A stretch of 64,000 nucleotides of DNA from Lingula anatina (Eukaryota; Brachiopoda; Lingulata; Lingulida; Lingulidae), in assembly GCF_001039355.2 (NCBI RefSeq), contig NW_019774803.1, positions 130,508 through 194,507 of the forward strand, read 5' to 3'. The notes beneath the pieces are model-generated. The model was given only the letters and a program-made list of their open reading frames with translations. It had not been told where the DNA came from and did not search any database. Made by a program: the position numbers and the translations under genes. Shown one piece after another: positions 1 through 12,058 of this stretch. Within the stretch, counting starts at the first letter, position 1. Every line of letters starts with the position of its first letter.

Positions 1-956
1 ATAGCGTCTCTGTGCTAAGATTCTTATAAGCGTTCCCTACAGTGCACTCGGAGAATAGAGTATTACCTGAAAAGTAAAATAATTATGATACGAGGAAAGT
101 TTACATTTGTCATGAATTACTAAGAGAAAATAACTTCCACTCAATCCCATTTCTTCATAAATTTACATTTAATTACACGATTTTTTACGCTTTTTTATTG
201 TTTATCCACCTCTTGATAAATGAGATAAAGAATGTATTCCGTAATAGTCTCAATATCATATAATATAACAGCAATTAATATTCTTACATGATGCATTCCA
301 CTAAGAATCCGAAACGTTTTACAAGTTAGGCGTCATTATTAAAAAATACAAAAAATAGTTGTACATATTTCCGTCCGTTAATAATCATAGAAACTGATTA
401 AAACGCTGCAGTGGCGACCAACATGCATGAAATGTTTATTAACTGCGATGAAAAGATTAATATATATTTCCAGATGCTGATTGAGAAAGATAAGTGGCGC
501 CAGTGGACTTTCTGCAGACATTATTTCAATCTGCTCGGGTCGTGAAATTTTTCACAACTCAATCAAAGTAACGAGGTCTAATTAAAACGTTTTGATATTT
601 ATGTCCATATCATGAAGAATAGCTTTCAATTTTCAAATTAAGTGATCAAGATTTGTATACTGCTCCTGGAGTACTCGCGCCAAATCTTTCCGTTATTTTT
701 ACAGACATTAAAAATGTTTTCAGAAACTTTATTGTAAAATTTTCGAATCGTATAATGCTTATCCATTACACTTTCGTTACGGACTTCTATAATTCTCAGT
801 CTTATTTATTCTTTAATACCAAGGGGACGTTTAAAGTCCGTTGAATTCTTGTGCGGAGCTAAAACCAATACCCATTAATTAACATGTACCTGTTAACAAA
901 AATATCAACGAAGAGACAAACCTTACTACAGACCACATTAACCCCTTAAAACTCAC
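1..956. other. Left edge, no gene recognised
   Basis: AT-rich DNA with only short open frames. The modular secreted gene whose last visible exon ends at 957 must continue to the left, because that exon ends in a GTGAGT donor with one leftover base. I could not identify its next exon here; it may lie beyond the window edge. Confidence 0.5.
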
Positions 957-1588
957 TTGTATTGTATGCAGCACAGGCTCCAGCATTGCAGTAGTAGACC
1001 ACAGTGACATCCAAGGTATTGCGACCATTGAAGCTGCACATCACACTAGCTATTGGCTAGAATAAGTAAAAAGAAAAAATAATAGACAGCATAAGACATT
1101 TTTCTAAAAGAATGGCTGGTTTAGCTGTTTCTACTTTACGAGTGCCAAATGGTAATGTGATTTTACAAGATACAATGTACCACTGATTGTGCTTAGTTTC
1201 GATGTAACAGGAATGGAAGTCCGCTAGGAACCGTAGTCCGCTTCCCATTACTTTGTACAGGGGGACATTTGTCCCATATACTAACCCCAATACTCCAATT
1301 AACCCTGACCTGTACTAATCATACATGTATGTTAGTCCAGACTTCCATTCCTAGGACTACCATTCCTGTCAAACCGGAATAAACACTTAAGAAGATACTT
1401 ACCGTCAGCACCCCACTAGCAATGTCTGAAGTGATCCCGGTAACGCCGAGACAGTCCGTCGCACTGGGATTGCAATCGGCGTTCGTTCTACAGGTGGCTA
1501 GAAAAGTAGAACGTCTTTTGCATTTTGTACGAACAAAGTCGCGATTTTGCACGTATGAGTACGTATGGATGCGTGCTTACATGCGTTA

Positions 1589-1630
<42 letters not shown>

Positions 1631-3041
1631 AGGAGGGAAATACCGCGGTAATTGAACTGAATTGGGCAGGCAAGGGGGGGNNNNNNNNNNNNNNNNNNNN
1701 NNNNNNNNNNNNNNAGTTACATAGATTTAAAGTACTCTCCATTACGTGGCTAATCAAGGGTGCGTTATCTACTCATCACTCATTCAGTTCTTAATAATTC
1801 CTCCTAAAGGTGGACATCACTTACGTCAAAATGCCCTAAATGTGTCAAAAGAGCCTTTCCCTTTTCTTTTATGTAAGACAATTATCTAGATTTTAGTGAA
1901 ATAAAACAGAACATACAGAAAAAAATTCGCTTTTTCGGCGTTATATTCACCACCCCTCACAGGGGTATATAAATAGATTTTAGACTTAAAAATATAAAAA
2001 CTTACGTGTCTCACAGAGTGTCCCGGTGAAGGACGGTGTGCAGATGCACGTGAACTGACCGTCCATACTACTACACGTTCCATTATTTAAGCAGGGTGAG
2101 TCCAACAAGCATGGGTCATCTGCAACAAAATACTATATTATCTTATATGGCATCTTATGTGATAAATGATATATGCTTAAAACGTTTTCAGGTTACGGGG
2201 AAAACAGGCCTGCTGGGATGATCCAGATCGTGTGGTTATGAGAAGAGAGGTCAAAACGTGTATACTAGATGAATTGAAATCAATCAGTATTGTCACCCGT
2301 TTTAAGACCATCTTGAATTCGTGCCACATATTACATATACATAGTATGAGAAAATATGTTAGTAGACGGTCCCAAGTGACTGATTTCTGTTGCTTTTCAA
2401 TGATTTTCTGATCGACGCACCATAAAATATGAGCAGTATTTAAGGCTTCGTTCACATGCAATGTCTATTTTCTAATTTCTATTTTCTATTTGCGCTATCT
2501 TATGATCACGGTCTGTGCCCTGAATATCCCGCCGCGTAATTACTGGCAGCGCGAGCCAGTTACTTATAGTAACTTATAGTAACTGGCTCGCGCTGCCAGT
2601 AATTACGCCGCGGGATATTCAGTGCACAGACCGTGATCATAAGACATACCGAAAATAGAAAATAGAATTTAGAAAATAGACATTGCATGTGAACGAAGCC
2701 TAAGTCACTTGTTCCCACAAGATCGCGTGTTAATTCGCGCCACTGGTCTCGATCTATATCTGTTGATACCGGTGTGACAGGATTGGTAATAGAAACCGTA
2801 GTCCATTCCTCCTTTACTTTGTACAGGTGACAATGGTCCCATATACTACCTCGACTAACTCAAACCTGTACTAATCAATATGGGACTACGGACTTCCATT
2901 CCAAGGACTACCATTACCATTCCTGTCACACCGGTAACTGGTTCCAGTCACCAGGCTCTACATCGAGTGCAAACCATTAATATCGAACCATGAATCTTAC
3001 CTACAACTTGCAGTGTATCACACTGGAAGGGCCCGGGACAA
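957..3041 (-). CDS. Modular secreted gene, EGF block and following exons
   Basis: Exons 3041-3001 (41 nt; CPGPFQCDTLQVV), 2119-2006 (114), 1497-1403 (95) and 1056-957 (100). The 114-nt exon is one complete EGF domain. It starts DDPCLLDSPC and contains NNGTC, FTCICTPSFTG and LCET, with six cysteines in the C-x4-C-x5-C-x8-C-x-C-x8-C pattern. The next two exons are cysteine-rich (TCRTNADCNPSATDCLG; VVYYCNAGACAAYNT) and unrecognised. The donor of the last exon (GTGAGT at 956-951) shows that the gene goes on. Confidence 0.75.
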
Positions 3042-6000
3042 CTAGAGATGAAAATAAATGAGTATCATTTCTTTTATTATCACAGTTTTCTGACATATAA
3101 ATGCATATAAAATCAGTTACACCTATAAGAGCAAGCAGTGTCTAAACGGGTAACAAATACGTAAGATTTTACTACTTATGGTTTTTATCTGACGAATACT
3201 ACATGTACTAGTATCACAAAACATTGACAATCACCTATTGTCATTTTTTAACAACGACCACGGTTAAAGACTGTAACACTTCTTTTACATCTAAACAGCT
3301 ACACGTTTTTTTTTTTACATACCCATTACTGTCTGTGGCTTCATAACATAGCTGGACCGCACCGAGCTGCGCAGTGGTCGGTGTCCAGGTCAAATTGACA
3401 TAGGAAGTGGTGCCATCTATCGGAACTATTGGACCCACATTTGCGCCTACTGGTGGGATGACCTTGATGGTACTTATTCTGCCTTGGCAAAAAAATTTTG
3501 AAGTTATAAATAGAAGTATATGGCAATGGATTGTGAATGTATATGTATATGGTTATGGCAGCAAAGTTAATTCGAGTTTGCATTGGGAAAGGAATGCGTT
3601 GGATCATCACCACACACTTACAGCGGCTCATTACAATCAAAAAGTGTTCGCTGGTGAATCAATATTAAAATCTGGAATTGAGTTAGCCTGGTGATGTGAA
3701 AACATTTACAGAAATAAATAATTAAACTAAGTGCGACAAGTACCTAGTATCGCTCTTTAAAACAAAAGTAATGAAGGTGTGACAATATTCAATATTCCAA
3801 AGCAACATTTAAAAGCAATAGTGTTTACATGTGCTCATACATAAACGTAGCTGATATAATAAGGATCAAATATCTATATACATACCCGTTCGGGGAAGTT
3901 GCCGAAATGTTTATCGCGTAAAGCTGTTCTGGACCTATGAATTCACTCACTGGAAGGTTTGTAAAAGATGGCCGGCTGTTGCAATCGCAACCATCCTTTA
4001 CTCGAGCAAGATACTGAAATGTTCACCAGGTGATTACGACAGGTGTCATTTATTTTTATTATCATTTTCACAAGTGTACAAACAGTTTTTTCCGACCCCT
4101 TCCCCTTTCAGAGATACATGGTGAAAATCTAAAAATGTTTATCTTAGTCAGCCCACCCCTGTGGGTGAAGATAACCATTTTTATCATTTTTCTAAAAGCG
4201 TCATCATAGTAAACTAGCCCTCATTTTCTATTTCATTCATGTTTCAGAGCCCTTCCATTTTTAGCAATTGCCTGGGTCACATAAATTAGTAGGTGTAAGG
4301 TAACTTAAACATAAAAAGAGAAATTATGCATCTTCAAATACGTACTGCACCTGGGTAAAAGGAGCATCCCTGTGAATATTGCTTTATGAAGCTCTAAAAA
4401 TGTATCATATTTTAGCTGATCATCAATTTATTCATTTATTTGCTTGTTTCAATTTTTCATTCACCAATTTATCAGGCTTACCTGTAATGGTACCTTTGAC
4501 AGGGGAGTCGATCCATCTTTCGGCACGCCCCCCTGTGTTATACTGGATGTCGGGAAATCCTCCAGCATTATTGCTACTCCATATAGACCGTTACCGTACA
4601 GAGGACGGGCAGAAGCCGGGATTACTAGAGTACAGTTCTGAAATGAAGTGAAAAATGCACAGTTTGAAATAACTTTTCATTGCAGACTGAGAGATAGTGT
4701 AAAGTCTGTGTCTTTTACGCTTTTCTGCTTTTTGTATAATTAAGGAATGACTACATTAAAATCACTGTAAAACCAAGTTTTTAAACGTGATAAAAGAAAT
4801 CGCCTTACTCGGTGACGATTTCCGTTTATCAAAGAAAATTGAATCGGTGTGCCTGTGATATGCACGCGTACTCGCATTAATGTGTGTATGAGATTGTGAG
4901 AGTGAGGGTGAAAGAGAAGCAGAGAGAAAAAGTGAACATATGTGTGTGTATGAGAGAGAGAGAGAGAGAGAGAGACAGAGTAAGAGAAAGAGAGTTCACG
5001 TACTGGGTACAAAGTGGCCCCTGGAAGTCTGCTACATATACCACCACACTCAAAGCCCGTTCCCCAGCGACATCGCACAGTATCTCCGTCTGCATCCGCG
5101 TACGGGATCTTAAATCGATATCCGCATAAAATGTCCATGCTAATAAAAATGACGATAATGATAAGAATTATGAATTGTTTGAGCCAATATGTTAAATATA
5201 CTTTAAACAGGGGACGCTGTTTAGACTTAGACCTGTTGACGTAATGACATGTTAGTGAAAGATACGCATTTTTGGCGATGTATTTCAACAAAAAAAATTG
5301 AATATGTTGAATATGTGAAATTTGATGCATTACACATGATTCGATTTTGACGAAATTCATTATAACACATAGAGTTACCTACTTTGTTTATTCCAATAAT
5401 TATATCTATCAATTATTTGTACCTTTATATAAATAACAATTACCACAGCGGCCATCTTGGGATGTGTCCGTTTCCATGGTTACGTGACAACTGGCCATTT
5501 CTCCATCATGCCAAGAAATGACCAGCAAGGCCAGTGCGTTCGGATGGTGTAGGCGCTATAATTTGGGTTTGTGTATAGGGGAAGTAATATTCCCCATAAA
5601 TAAATGCATCTCTTTTCGAGGGACTGCCGCTCAATTACAAAAAGCTTAACTGACGTGCTTATTAACATACTGGTACGTTTATATCACAACTTAGACGTTT
5701 TTCTCCGTTCGCAGGTTGTTCAGACACACTTACTCAATTAATGGCTTGCTTGTGGTTATGGGACTGGAGTTGGGTGTTCCCGTGTCGCTTCGAATGCCGG
5801 CATTATATTCGGTATAGACGGCCCAGCTTCCCCCTCCATAGACCAACGTTACCCAGCAACAGCCTACGTATCTGACGGCGTAAATATACACAGCATGAGA
5901 AATTTAGGCTTCGTTCACATGGAACGTCTATTTTCTAAAAATCTATTTTCTATTCGCGCTATCTTATGATCACGGTCTGTGCCCTGAATATCCCGCCGCG

Positions 6001-6633
6001 TAATTACTGGCAGCGCGAGCCAGTTCCTTATAGTAACTTATAGTAACTGGCTCGCGCTGCCAGTAATTTCGCCGCGGGATATTCAGGGCACAGAATGTGA
6101 TCATAAGACATACCGCGAATAGAAAATAGAATTTAGAAAATAGACATTGCATGTGAATGAAGCCTTAAATACACACTTTGGGGGTATTCAGAGCAAGTTG
6201 ATCTGTTAGTCCGCGGATCAACTTTGGTTGTGAATGCTGCCTTACTTGTTTTATTTAGCGAACAAAATTGGAATAATTTCATTGGCTATGAATAACTTAT
6301 TTTTCTTCCATACCATCTGTCCAATCGGGAAACACAGATGGTATGAAAGAAAGTTTGGGCTAGAGTGTGGTGTGGGGGTATTGGCCTCACCATATGGTAG
6401 TTATGGTAATAATTGTGAATGATAATTCCGAGCGCCATGTATGCGACTGCTTGACTTATATCCTTCCCAGGGAGATAAAAAACTATCCCGGCACAGAACG
6501 GACCCATGAAGGCCAGGCATAATTTGGAAAAATTGATTATTAGGTTTTAGATATAAAACAGAAATTTCATTGAACAATCCAACTGTTATGAGTAGCAATA
6601 AATATCCCAGTATATATGTTTACATACATGAAC

Positions 6634-6692
<59 letters not shown>

Positions 6693-8793
6693 GATAAGAA
6701 GATAAAGCCTTACCCAAACGCAAACACCCCGGCATTTGGCAGATTAAATGTAAAGTCATTGTATCCCTGTTGCCAAAAGTCGTCCCTGTCAATGGCGGTG
6801 AGGTAGTATCGATGTGGGGCAATGATTTGTGCGAATCCGCAGCCTAAAGTAAAAGAAGATCCGGTGTAACGAAACTGAGGGTCCATGTGACAGAAAGTCC
6901 ACCCTCCATATAGTTACAATGGTTAGGGTTAGCCTGACCTAAGTGGGTCAAAATCTAGGGCGAGGCTGACCTGTACAAATGAATGGGAGGCGGACTCTCT
7001 ATCATGGGGGACTCTTTGTAACGTTACACCGGCATGGTTACTTAAAGTTGTCATGTTTTGTTTAGAATAATAATTCTCGATATGCAAGCTAGCGATATTT
7101 CAAAACCACTTGCCCACCCTAAAAACTCTATTATTTTAAGTTCATTCGAACATTAGAAGAAAACAGCCCAAATTTAAAGCAGAAGCAATGAGGTTGCTAT
7201 AAGGGACGAATGTCACCTGTACAAAGTAATGGGGACCAGACTACGGTTCCTAGCGGACTACCATTCCTGTCACACCTGGCCCTGTAGCATTACTAACCTA
7301 AGAAACACTGCCAGAACCCTAGGAGCCCAGTAGTGAGTTGCCCCACGTCTTCTTCTGTGCACGGGTTCCTGCATGGACCGTCAGTTAATCTCCAGGCCGA
7401 TCGCCAAGAACAGCGCGCCTTCGTAAGATAAGATAAGAGTTTATTAAGTCAATTATAAAAATCGGAAATCATTTTTCTTTTGGGGCAGGTTTGATAATAA
7501 ACAGAGTAAAAGTAATACAATAGATACATTAAGAATTTGGTTTTGGGATCAAATTAAAATGCGGCACTGCACTTGGATAAAAGCTGTTTAAAAAGCGTGT
7601 ACTGCCTTTAAAAGTTAAGTCTATACTATTGCTTGGTAAAGACGCAAAAAGTGATGATGCTGGAAAAAACAAGGATGCAATGGAGAAAGTCTACATGTAT
7701 ATATTAATATTTGTAAAATTTTAAAAGCAATCTTACATGTTGTTGCTCAAAAATTAATCACATTTTGTCTTTACGGAATCAAGAACGTAGGTCTAACATC
7801 AAGGTATTAACAAGTAAACGTGAACGTGAGACGTCGCGTCACTGCAATGCGTTGACTGGCCATGGTCCCATAATAACTTCACAAGCCCGGGTAGTAAGGA
7901 GTCGTGCTCAGTCAATAAAAAACCATTAACGCCCGCCATAGATTTCAGTATCGATATATTGACTCATTTCTAAAAACGAAAGTGGGTCACTGACCTGCAG
8001 TGCATTGCCCGGAGATGGTGCACAGCTGATTGTACCGAACCTGAAGTGTGATCCTGAAATGATGTTATTAAAATATAATTATTTAACGAATAGTGCACAA
8101 CTGTCAAGGGACTGTGAAGAACATTACCCGGCCAGAGGAAATGGGACCCCGACGCAAAGCGGACAATGTTCACAGGCTGTTCACAACTGGCTGTTCGAGG
8201 AAAATTGCAATCCTATCGTTCCCGATATGCCGTGGGAAATAGTTTTGTCATGGAGAGACAATTTAACAACTATTTGCCGAGGACACATGCTTCATAGTAC
8301 TTATACCCTATACGTCAACAATTGTGTTTTCCACAGCTGTCATATTTCACACAACACAACGGCAATATTTTTTCACTTAGCCCTTGGACATTCGTTAATA
8401 TGTCCAAGCATAGCCTAACGTTGTGCGCTATATGGATGTGACGTTACATTTCACTATCCGCCAACTTCGTCTGCTTTCAGCGAAAAAAAAATCAGTGTAA
8501 ATTTACCCTTTCTAAAAAAAACTGGATCAATTTTAAGATCATTTATCATTTCACTTTTAAACAAACTTTTAACAACTAAAAAGGTCGGTTATATAGACCG
8601 AACGCTATGGCACAGTTAGAGCAGCAGCAAGAGCTGTTGGGTCAATAAAGTGTAAAATTACTACTCAGCAATATCTTTTTTAAAGACCTTTCTATATTTT
8701 GGGTATACATACCAGTCCCCGGTCTGGGTAACAGGAACACTGTCATGGCGAGAAGGTACAATAGAAGTGACCACATCGTTCATCAGTTCGAAC
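957..8793 (-). CDS. Large secreted modular protein with EGF domain, 13 exons, both ends missing
   Basis: Thirteen minus-strand exons can be chained with canonical AG/GT borders and matching phase at all 12 junctions: 8793-8713, 8040-7995, 7418-7298, 6843-6714, 5871-5734, 5139-5004, 4637-4482, 4013-3886, 3478-3323, 3041-3001, 2119-2006, 1497-1403 and 1056-957. They encode about 480 cysteine-rich residues with no internal stop. Hallmarks in order are VRCRW, IMLEDFP, PLSKVPLQ, LTWTPTTAQLG and CYEATDSNG, then an EGF domain. From memory, these motifs recur in large uncharacterised extracellular proteins of marine invertebrates. I cannot assign a biochemical role. No start, signal peptide or stop is visible. 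Introns are packed with MITEs, which fits a large gene in repeat-rich DNA. The chain is inferred; transcripts would settle it. Confidence 0.75.
1203..1378. repeat. Degenerate MITE, 166-bp TA-site family
   Basis: An inverted-repeat element related to the copy at 2769-2934. The ends read gtaacaggaatggaag and the inverse of ccattcctgtcaaaccgg, with shared internal text (actttgtacag, cctgtactaatca). Its termini are eroded. It lies in an intron of the modular secreted gene. Confidence 0.6.
1591..1625. repeat. (GT)n microsatellite next to an assembly gap
   Basis: About 35 bp of pure GT dinucleotide, followed by a G-run and then the N gap. Confidence 0.9.
1681..1714. other. Assembly gap (34 Ns)
   Basis: A run of N after a seven-base G-run, lying between the EGF exon and the exon at 1403-1497. 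It falls in an inferred intron, so it does not break the coding chain. Confidence 0.99.
2444..2700. mobile_element. Palindromic Harbinger-type MITE, copy 1
   Basis: The 257-bp element is almost a perfect hairpin: GGCTTCGTTCACATGCAATG at one end, its inverse at the other, and long internal arms around a small centre near 2565-2585. It is flanked by TAA at 2441-2443 and 2701-2703. A 3-bp TAA/TTA target duplication is the signature of PIF/Harbinger elements. A sister copy lies at 5907-6164. No coding capacity. Confidence 0.9.
2769..2934. mobile_element. 166-bp MITE with CCGGTGTGACAGG termini and TA target site
   Basis: Terminal inverted repeats are CCGGTGTGACAGG and CCTGTCACACCGG, flanked on both sides by TA (2767-2768, 2935-2936). 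The TA duplication points to Tc1/mariner-like mobilisation. Relatives occur at 1203-1378 and 7208-7276. Confidence 0.85.
3323..5139 (-). CDS. Modular secreted gene, middle block (cadherin/Ig-like fold motifs)
   Basis: Exons 5139-5004 (136 nt), 4637-4482 (156), 4013-3886 (128) and 3478-3323 (156). They encode FKIPYADADGDTVRCRWGTG with six cysteines in about 45 residues, then NCTLVIPAS through GLYGVAIMLEDFP to PLSKVPLQ, then YLARVKDGCDCNSRPSF, then LTWTPTTAQLGAVQLCYEA and DSNG. The Tyr/Val-rich strands with paired cysteines suggest beta-sandwich extracellular modules. Joining ...VPLQ directly to YLARVKDG gives a continuous module, so a 24-nt open stretch between them (4346-4369) was left out. 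Confidence 0.75.
4948..4976. repeat. (GA)n microsatellite
   Basis: A GA run within a longer purine-rich stretch (about 4890-4995), in an intron of the modular secreted gene. It produces long spurious open frames on both strands. Confidence 0.85.
5734..8793 (-). CDS. Modular secreted gene, N-terminal block of visible exons
   Basis: Exons 8793-8713 (81 nt), 8040-7995 (46), 7418-7298 (121), 6843-6714 (130) and 5871-5734 (138). The third exon is cysteine-rich (TDGPCRNPCTEEDVGQLTTG). The fourth carries RYYLTAIDRDDFW and ends NAGVFAFG. The fifth continues YVGCCWVTLVYGGGSWAVY and IRSDTGTPNSSP. The junctions are phase 2, 0, 1 and 2, and each split codon gives a sensible residue (W, G, G). The weakest acceptor is at 7418 (cttacgaag). 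Repeat-like element 6861-7032 lies in the intron before 6843, and the Harbinger-type MITE 5907-6164 sits just upstream of the acceptor at 5871. Confidence 0.7.
5907..6164. mobile_element. Palindromic Harbinger-type MITE, copy 2
   Basis: The 258-bp sister of 2444-2700 with the same ends and hairpin. It is flanked by TTA (5904-5906 and 6165-6167). The different 3-bp site in each copy (TAA against TTA) confirms independent insertions with a TWA target. It sits about 35 bp upstream of the splice acceptor at 5871. Confidence 0.9.
6637..6691. repeat. (ATT)n microsatellite
   Basis: About 18 ATT units, 23 bp downstream (on the minus strand) of the donor of exon 6843-6714. Confidence 0.9.
6861..7032. 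mobile_element. MITE with CCGGTGTAACG / CGTTACACCGG termini
   Basis: A 172-bp element whose terminal inverted repeats resemble those of the 2769-2934 family, with different internal sequence (ggtccatgtgacagaaagtcc near one end, gggggactctttgtaacg near the other). No clear target duplication remains. Confidence 0.7.
7208..7276. repeat. Half copy of the 166-bp TA-site MITE
   Basis: Shares tcctgtcacacc, ggactaccattcctg and acctgtacaaagtaatgg with 2769-2934 and 1203-1378, but lacks the opposite arm. Confidence 0.6.
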
Positions 8794-9360
8794 CTAGAAG
8801 TATATATATTTGTGCATCTTTGAAGATCTACATTCAGTTGTAAAATACAATCCGAGCTTTTGGCCCCTGGGCCTTCTTCGGGGATTATGAACAAAAATCA
8901 GCGAAAAAATCTTTGCGTTTATGATCCATGGAAATGTCCAAGATCAAATGAAATGAATGTATTAAAAGGGGGATCTTTTCCCTGGAGAAGGGGGGAGGGC
9001 TCTTCCAACCCCCCTCCCCCCAAGTACGGGCCTGTCGTGCGCTGCCGGGCCTTTAATTTTTTGGTCGTTCTAAAAATACTGGATCAATTCTAAGATCATT
9101 TATCATTTCGCTTTTAAACAAATGACTAAAAAAGATCGGTTTATATAGACCGAACGCTATACATGTAGCACAAATAGAGCAGCAACAAGAGCTGCTGGGC
9201 CAATAATGTGTAAAATAACTACTCCCTGGTAAAAGGGGGGGAGGGCTCTTCCAACCCCCCTCCCCCCAAGTACGGACCTGTCTCGCGCTGCCGGGCCTTT
9301 AATTTTTTTACCGTTCTTTGCGTTTATGATCCATGGAAATGTCCAAGATCAAATGAAAAC
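8517..9360. repeat. Local segmental duplication in non-coding DNA
   Basis: Blocks recur in shuffled order. Text at 8524-8655 (tggatcaattttaagatc, tatagaccgaacgctat, agcagcaagagctg) recurs at 9081-9220. Text at 8985-9055 (gggagggctcttccaacccc) recurs at 9230-9305. Text at 8912-8955 (tttgcgtttatgatccatgg) recurs at 9316-9358. No coding potential was seen. Confidence 0.75.
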
Positions 9361-11100
9361 ATTATCTTGATTGTATTAAAAGACATCTTTTAGTTAACAA
9401 TACCTGACTTTTGATGTTTTTCAAGACATAGCAGCGAATTACTGACACAATGTGCTTTAAGATACAAAATTTGATCGCATAAGGAAAGTTCCACGAAAAT
9501 GCAAAGAGAGAAAATCGTATAAAAGCGTTTAATGCATTTTCGTAAGGTCGACCAGGTATAATTACAGGCAGGCTGCAAGTTGCCCAGTTGCTACGAGTCA
9601 AACGTTCTAACACCCGTACATTTTGTCTCTAAATGACCGTCTTGTAAGATAAGCCTTAGTGGATAAAAATCTGACTTTGGATGATATATTAAGCTAATTT
9701 TCCTCATTACCTTAACCGATTAGACGCTGTTCTTAAAATATCTTTTGCTTGGCAAAGGACACGTGTGTTATATCTTTGACTTCTTTTTCTTTTCCACATT
9801 CCTCTGTCTTTTTAATTTCACTTTATTTACATAACAGTAATTTTGTGTTGTATGCACATGATTGTATAAACACAATTTAATAGCTTCTCGTAATAAATAA
9901 AACCACCTGCCGCCCTTTCAGTCGTTTTGTCCCTAGTGCATGTGAGCACACACAGGCCAGAATTCTGTTAATTAAACTTGAGTCACTGCGGGAAATTTTA
10001 AAATAATAAATTATCAGATTTAAGGGTACAGCTACTGCATTGTGCTTAATTTTTAAAATGTTACAATTTCAGCGCATAATCAATTAATGTGAAGTTGTTT
10101 TAATTTAGTAATTGGAAGGAATTATTAATGTAGCACTCTCGTTTTACTTCTTTATATTTTTGTTGATCGTTTTACTTCTTTATATTTTTTGTTGATAAGA
10201 AATATTTCTGTCTGGGTTGGTTGCCTTAAGATTATAGAATCTTAGCAGTGAGTAAACCAGCCTTTACCCACCGTGACATATATAACTATATATAGCGGGC
10301 ATGGAAAACATCCATGTTCCCAATGCTTACTTAGTTCTCATGCTATTTGCTTTCTTCATAAAACAAGTATATTCGAAACAAATATTTTCAGACTTATATG
10401 AAACGTTCGCCTCTATGTTTAATGATGAGGCATTTCTTTAAAAATTACGTGCCCTTTACAATGGACCAAAACAAGCATTCACATCAAACAATTAACAGTG
10501 AGTATTCGGCGTATTCACTCCGGATATTTGTGCACGAAATACACGTCTAGCTTAGCTTGTCTGTGTATTCTGCGTGCATTTTGACGCATTTATTCCGGAT
10601 ATTTATGAGAAATGCACATCTATTGGCGACTTACCTTTGTCGACATTGAGCTTCACGACCCCCCTTCAACCTACGTAGTCTAAAGAGAGCAATATTTCAA
10701 TAGTACCCAACACATGTAGCCTTACGCCACATCTCTATGTCGGCAGTAATGACTTTATCGATGGAAAAGATCTGACTTAATTATTCTGTCTTTATGGAAT
10801 GTCCTCATTTCTATTAACACCAAAAGTCTGTGAGCATTCTCTGTCGATGAAACTAGCATTTATGTGATGTTATCTAAAATTATTCAAAAATAGGAAATAG
10901 CAATTAGAGTTCTCGAGTTATGAGATGAGAAAAAATTAATGCTGCAGGTTTTTCGATGGTAGACAAACTTGGCCTGTGGAAAATTTTCAAAGAAAATGGT
11001 TATTTGCGCCCGGGCAAGCATGAACTTAATTTGACTAACATTTATTTAAATGGAATTTTCCCGGGAAAATAAGCAATTTTGTAGTACTCACGGCTCATTT
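9361..11100. other. Intergenic, nothing recognised
   Basis: AT-rich DNA with short unsupported open frames. It includes a small direct repeat near 10137-10196 (gttttacttctttatattttt twice). The 5' end of the modular secreted gene could lie here, but I found no ATG-plus-signal exon that joins in phase. Confidence 0.4.
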
Positions 11101-12058
11101 ACCTTTCCCTTTAACTTTTAATTTAATTTATAAAGGTTGATTTAGTTTAAAATGACTGCCAAGTCATTATAACAATCGACTCTTCCTTAACTCGGAAATA
11201 TCAACATCAGGTAGGCTCCAGAAAAAAAAAAGCTTCAAATCGTTTTTAAGATGTATGTAAGGTTTCATTAAGCTGTGAATGGCAAAAACTAGCATTTGGG
11301 GGGATTTTCAAACCCGTGGAGTGTGCCTTTACTCCTATCACACTCGCGCTGTAGTGTGATATGCACCTGTACATACCAGTCCTGCACATATACACTTTAT
11401 ACGTAAGTGCGGTATGGGACAGATAACAGTATCTATCAACAAAACCATCAAGATCTCCCCGCCCGCCCCCCTGTGGCGCTAAAGTAAGGGTGTTGTGAAA
11501 AGCTGCATATTTAATAGGTAGGTTAGTAGACGTACTACATGCATACCTGGCCGACTTCATCATTACTGAATGACGTTGTGGTATTACAGGTATGTTAAAC
11601 AATGGAATGCTACTGGACGGTGTGACGATATGGACTACACGCACAGTGACACACCGTCCATTTTCAGCTACACCAAATGTCACTGAAGTGTTGTGTTTAA
11701 AAACGCTGCTGGGATCAAGGGTTTTATTTTACTGCGAAGGGAAGAGTGGTAAAAAGAGGTTGTCAAAAGGATGATAAGAATTTGAAGCCGCAGAGATGGA
11801 CATTTTTTTTAATTCATCTATTTTGTGTTCTTTTTTATTTGTCAATATTTTCATATGACAGGATTTCCAGCAATGCGTTATTTTCAAATCGATGCAACGC
11901 CAGTCTTCAAACATGATTTCATGATTTTCACAATTAGCGAGGAGGTTCCAGATGTACATTGTGTACGAGGCTTTGTATTTATAAGCCTACATGTACACAT
12001 AATATATTAAGAAAGACACGACTTCAGGCCTGTAACCGGGGGGGGGGGGGGGGGGGGT

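Noticed and set aside
4346-4369. A 24-nt open stretch (GCSFYPGA) with AG and GT borders that fits phase 0 between exons 4637-4482 and 4013-3886
   Set aside because: Skipping it gives the continuous ...VPLQ-YLARVKDG module, and such a tiny exon is unlikely. Kept out of the model.
4740-5360. 206-codon minus-strand open frame
   Set aside because: Most of it is GA/CT microsatellite and intron; only the exon 5139-5004 within it is supported.
5432-5548. Minus-strand open stretch RLHHPNALALLVISW...GRCGNCYLYK with good splice borders
   Set aside because: It does not fit the phase of the neighbouring exons (both need one base, and that frame stops), while those neighbours join each other perfectly. 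Possibly chance.
8005-8418. 137-codon plus-strand open frame
   Set aside because: It is antisense to exon 8040-7995 and then non-coding DNA; no recognisable domain.
9362-9613. Minus-strand frames with a hydrophobic cysteine-containing stretch and a possible donor (CAG|GTATTG)
   Set aside because: No ATG in the better frame and no phased partner exon, so not called as the first exon of the modular gene.
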